Part shown: positions 60,933 through 64,000 of the stretch, one piece after another
Numbering within the stretch: the stretch's first letter is position 1
How the letters are laid out: each line of letters starts with the position of its first letter
Assembly: GCF_014217565.1 (NCBI RefSeq)
Contig: NZ_CP043661.1
Location: 496,001-560,000, forward strand
Length of the DNA: 64,000 bases
Direction: 5' to 3'
Source of the DNA: Kribbella qitaiheensis
GTDB lineage: Bacteria > Actinomycetota > Actinomycetes > Propionibacteriales > Kribbellaceae
Translations under genes and position numbers: made by a program
The notes under the pieces: model-generated
The model's database searches: none
Seen by the model: the letters and a program-made list of their open reading frames with translations, nothing else
What the model was told of the DNA's origin: nothing

Positions 60933-62603
60933 ATGACGGTCGGGGCAGGCCTCAGAGGACTCCGGGGTGGGCTACGTGCCGACCTGATCGCCGGAGTGAC
61001 TGTGGCCGCGTACCTGGTTCCGCAGGCGATGGCTTACGGTCAGCTGGCTGGGTTGCCGGCGGTAGCGGGCTTGTGGGCGGTGCTCGGTCCACTGGCCGTG
61101 TACGCCGTGCTGGGTACGTCGCGGCTGCTGTCAGTTGGTCCCGAGTCGACGACGGCGCTCATGACGGCGACGACGGTAGGGGCGATCGCAGTCGGTGATC
61201 CTTCCCGCTACATGATTCTGGCTGCCACGCTGGCCTTGATGGTCGGAGCGATCTGCCTGGTCGCGTGGCTGCTCCGGCTGGGATTTCTTGCCGACCTGCT
61301 GTCGAAGCCGGTGCTCGTCGGCTACCTGGCAGGCATAGCGGTGCTGATGATCGTCGGCCAACTCGGACGGATAACGGGTGTCGCTGTCACGGGCGACAGT
61401 CCGGCGGCCGAGGTCGTTTCCGCCGTCCAGCAGTTGGGGACCTGGCATCCGGCCACCTTGGGCTTGTCGGTCGCCGTACTCGGTCTGTTGCTCGCGTCCG
61501 CGCGGTGGACGCCGCGTCTGCCGGCGCCGTTGCTGGTGATGGCTCTCGCTGCCGCGGTCGCTGCTGTGGCCGGCCTGGGCGATCATGGCGTGGCCCTGAT
61601 CGGATCGGTTCCGTCCGGGCTGCCGATGCCGTCCTGGCCGGCGATCAGTGCCGACGATCTGAAGTTGCTGATCCTGCCCGCGTGCGGGGTCGCGCTCGTC
61701 GGCTACACCGACACGGTACTCACCGGGCGGGCGTTCGCCGGCGAACGGCAGGAGCGTGTCGACGCGGATGCGGAGTTGCTGGCACTCGGTGTGGCGAACC
61801 TGACCGCCGGAGGCCTGCACGGATTCCCGGTCAGCAGTAGCGGCAGCCGTACTGCGATCGCGGCCGCCGCCGGCGCGAGGAGTCAGGTGTATTCGCTGGT
61901 AGCTCTTGGTGCCGTCGTGATCACCTTGCTGGTTGCGGGCCCGCTGCTGGCGACGTTCCCAGCGGCTGCTCTCGGTGCGCTCGTCGTCTATGCGGCTTTG
62001 CGGCTGGTCGACCTGGGTGAATTCCGGCGGTTCGCCCGGTTCAGGCGCAGTGAGTTCGTGCTGGCGGTCGTGACCTGCCTCGGTGTCGTCGTCCTGGACG
62101 TTCTGTACGGCGTACTGGTCGCGGTGGCGTTGTCCGTGCTGGACCTGTTCCGCCGGGTGGCCAGACCTCATGACGGCATCCTCGGCATCGCGCCAGGTAT
62201 CCCGGGAATGCACGACGTCGACGACTATCCCACTGCCCGGCCGGTGCCCGGATTGGTGGTGTATCGCTACGACTCGCCGCTGTTCTTCGCCAACGCCGAG
62301 AACTTCCGGCGGCGCGCGCTCGCCGCGATCGGGGCATCGCCGGAGCCGGTCCGCTGGCTGCTGCTCAACGCCGAGGCCAACGTGGAGATCGACATCACCG
62401 CGATCGACGCCCTCGATGCTCTGCGGGAGGAGCTCGGCCGGCGAGGGATCTCGCTGGCACTGGCCCGGGTCAAGCAGGACCTCCGCGACGACCTGGCGGC
62501 CGCCGGTTTCCTGGACCGCCTCGGCCCTGACCGCATCTTCTTCACCCTGCCCACCGCGATCGAAGCCTTCCGCGCCGACCCCGGGCCGGCACCGACCACC
62601 TGA
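60933..62603 (+). CDS. SulP-family inorganic anion transporter with STAS domain
   Basis: The 556-residue protein has about 12 TM helices. It opens with the SulP signature DLIAGVTVAAYLVPQAMAYGQLAGLPAVAGLWA; the conserved GTSRLLSVGPES also appears. A C-terminal STAS domain (about 430-545) contains YRYDSPLFFANAENF and LLLNAEANVEIDITAIDALDAL. Family members carry sulfate, bicarbonate, molybdate or C4 acids; the substrate is not clear. Molybdate-like supply would suit nitrate reductase but is only a guess. Confidence 0.92.
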   Translation: MTVGAGLRGLRGGLRADLIAGVTVAAYLVPQAMAYGQLAGLPAVAGLWAVLGPLAVYAVLGTSRLLSVGPESTTALMTATTVGAIAVGDPSRYMILAATLALMVGAICLVAWLLRLGFLADLLSKPVLVGYLAGIAVLMIVGQLGRITGVAVTGDSPAAEVVSAVQQLGTWHPATLGLSVAVLGLLLASARWTPRLPAPLLVMALAAAVAAVAGLGDHGVALIGSVPSGLPMPSWPAISADDLKLLILPACGVALVGYTDTVLTGRAFAGERQERVDADAELLALGVANLTAGGLHGFPVSSSGSRTAIAAAAGARSQVYSLVALGAVVITLLVAGPLLATFPAAALGALVVYAALRLVDLGEFRRFARFRRSEFVLAVVTCLGVVVLDVLYGVLVAVALSVLDLFRRVARPHDGILGIAPGIPGMHDVDDYPTARPVPGLVVYRYDSPLFFANAENFRRRALAAIGASPEPVRWLLLNAEANVEIDITAIDALDALREELGRRGISLALARVKQDLRDDLAAAGFLDRLGPDRIFFTLPTAIEAFRADPGPAPTT

Positions 62604-62709
62604 GATCGAAGCACTCGCGCCCCGGACAGGATCTCCATGCCGGAGCAGTACCGGAGGCTGAAATCACCGGGGGAATTGCCCGTCGGTTCATGGTGGCTAG
62701 GGTTCAATC

Positions 62710-64000
62710 ATGGGAAGCAGCGTGTACGTCGCATCGGTCGAGGGGTACACCGGCAAGTCCACGGTGGCCCTGGGGGTCCTGCAGGAGTTGTCCAAGCGGG
62801 TGGAGCGGGTGGCAGTGTTCCGGCCCATCGTGCGGCCGGACACCGCCCTGTACGGCGGGCGCGACTACGTGCTGGATCTGCTCACCTCACATGACGCGGT
62901 CTCGTCGCCGTACGAGGAGGGCGTGGGAGTCACGTACGACGAGGTGCACGCCGATCCCGATGCCGCGCTGGATCGGATCGTGCAGCGGTATCGCAAGGTC
63001 GCCGAGCGGGGTGACCCGGTGCTCATCGTCGGGAGTGACTACACCGATGTGGGTACGCCGACGGAGTTCTCGTACAACGCCAGGATCGCCGCCAATCTAG
63101 GTGCGCCGGTGCTGCTGGTGCTCAACGGCGCCGGTCGTGCGCCGGAGGATCTGCGCACGCTGACGGACATGGCCGGCGCCGAACTGAAGGCCAATCACGG
63201 CTCGCTGTTCGCGGTGATCGCCAATCGGGTGGACAAGACCCGGCTCGCGGAAACCGTTGCCGCGTTGACCAGTGCGGCGGTTCCGGCGTTCGCCATCCCG
63301 GAAGAGACGCTGCTGAGCGCGCCCTCGGTGGCTGATCTGATGGGCGCTGTGGACGGAGGGTTGCTCAGCGGGGACTCTCGGCTGCTTTCCCGGGAGGTCA
63401 GTGGGTTGGTGGTGGCCGGCATGACGATGCCCAACGTGCTCGACCGCCTGTTCGACGGCGCTGCGGTGATCACCGCAGCGGATCGTCCCGAGGTGGTGGT
63501 TGGCGTACTGATGGCGAACGCCTCGCAGAACTTCCCGCAGATCTCGGCGATCTTCCTCAATGGCGGGTTCGCGTTGCCGCCGCAGATCGGGCGGCTGATC
63601 GACGGCGTCGGCAGCACGATGCCGATCATCGAGACCGGCCTCGGGACGCACGCGACATCGACCGCGCTGACCGCAGTACGGGGCCGGCTGACGAAGGACT
63701 CGCCGCGCAAAGTGGACCTGGCGCTCACGCTGTTCGACCAGTACGTCGATGGTCCGGCGTTGCTGGACCGTCTCGCGGTGGCACGGAGCAGCGCGGTGAC
63801 GCCGCTCATGTTCGAGTACCAGCTGATCGACGAAGCAGTTGCCGACCGCAAGCACATCGTCCTGCCGGAGGGTGAGGAGGAGCGGATCCTCCGGGCGGCC
63901 GACGTACTGCTGCGGCGGGGAGTCGTGGAGCTGACCCTGCTGGGTGATCCGGTCGTGATCAGTGCGAAGGCGGCCGGTCTCGGGGTGGACATCTCGGCGG
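62710..64000 (+). CDS. pta: phosphate acetyltransferase, 3' end beyond window
   Basis: The frame is open from ATG 62710 to the window edge (430 residues seen of about 690). The N-terminal part is a dethiobiotin-synthetase-like P-loop domain (VASVEGYTGKSTVALGVL), followed by a DRTGG domain. The catalytic PTA_PTB domain begins near LMFEYQLIDEAVADRKHIVLPEGEEERILRAA. It interconverts acetyl-CoA and acetyl-phosphate, the product of the phosphoketolase at 27663. TAGGGT lies six bases before the ATG, suggesting a leaderless start. An acetate kinase gene may follow outside the window. Confidence 0.94.
   Translation, partial: MGSSVYVASVEGYTGKSTVALGVLQELSKRVERVAVFRPIVRPDTALYGGRDYVLDLLTSHDAVSSPYEEGVGVTYDEVHADPDAALDRIVQRYRKVAERGDPVLIVGSDYTDVGTPTEFSYNARIAANLGAPVLLVLNGAGRAPEDLRTLTDMAGAELKANHGSLFAVIANRVDKTRLAETVAALTSAAVPAFAIPEETLLSAPSVADLMGAVDGGLLSGDSRLLSREVSGLVVAGMTMPNVLDRLFDGAAVITAADRPEVVVGVLMANASQNFPQISAIFLNGGFALPPQIGRLIDGVGSTMPIIETGLGTHATSTALTAVRGRLTKDSPRKVDLALTLFDQYVDGPALLDRLAVARSSAVTPLMFEYQLIDEAVADRKHIVLPEGEEERILRAADVLLRRGVVELTLLGDPVVISAKAAGLGVDISA

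Noticed and set aside
1..64000. tRNA, rRNA, CRISPR arrays and complete insertion sequences
   Set aside because: None was seen by reading: no CCA-ended cloverleaf, no regularly spaced repeats, no transposase with terminal repeats. A dedicated scan was not possible.

Overview
The window is high-GC actinobacterial DNA, with strong G/C third-position bias and many GTG starts. Several genes look leaderless, with a TANNNT-type -10 six bases before the start codon. The RecBCD set, SigE-type ECF factor, STAS/HATPase regulator, Pat-like acyl-CoA synthetase and DosR/DosS-like pair suggest Actinomycetia. Codon and gene style recall Propionibacteriales such as Kribbella, but this is an inference.

Left part (1-25.3 kb) is an ordinary, somewhat eroded chromosomal region. 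It holds the 3' end of a TPR protein, an XRE-cupin regulator gene split by a 205-bp aldo/keto reductase fragment, GNAT acetyltransferases, an ArsR-SRPBCC-DHFR operon, hydrolases, an MFS drug exporter, a DUF4139 protein, a methyltransferase, the recC-recB-recD operon, an HxlR regulator divergent from an alpha/beta hydrolase, and a SigE-type sigma/anti-sigma pair. At least three gene remnants lie here: the XRE-cupin gene, an alpha-galactosidase, and a FecCD/sigma chimera.

Right part (25.3-64 kb) reads as one functional island for low-oxygen or redox-stressed life. It has four two-domain universal stress proteins, a Zn alcohol dehydrogenase, phosphoketolase, a DoxX-like protein, a GNAT-fused ADP-forming acyl-CoA synthetase, GAPDH coupled to a degenerate PEP-synthase-like domain, cytochrome bd oxidase with its assembly exporter (cydABDC), Acg-type nitroreductases, a PPOX-fold flavin protein, nitrate reductase narGHJI with narK, a flavodoxin, a SulP transporter and phosphate acetyltransferase, which runs off the window. 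The regulators are inside: a GAF-GAF histidine kinase resembling DosS/DosT (35.9-37.6 kb) and a DosR-like response regulator (50.9-51.5 kb). An imperfect 14-bp palindrome close to GGGACC-NN-GGTCCC lies before most transcription units, which fits the published DosR box.

The proposed logic is: oxygen or NO loss is sensed by the kinase, and the regulator induces the island. Electrons then go to cytochrome bd and nitrate. Carbon goes through phosphoketolase to acetyl-phosphate, which Pta and the ADP-forming synthetase interconvert with acetyl-CoA and acetate. The island also shows decay or remodelling: a one-base frameshift in narH, an internally deleted nitroreductase with a perfect palindrome at the deletion joint, a ppk2 fragment, and two box-like sites in a gene-free convergent gap.
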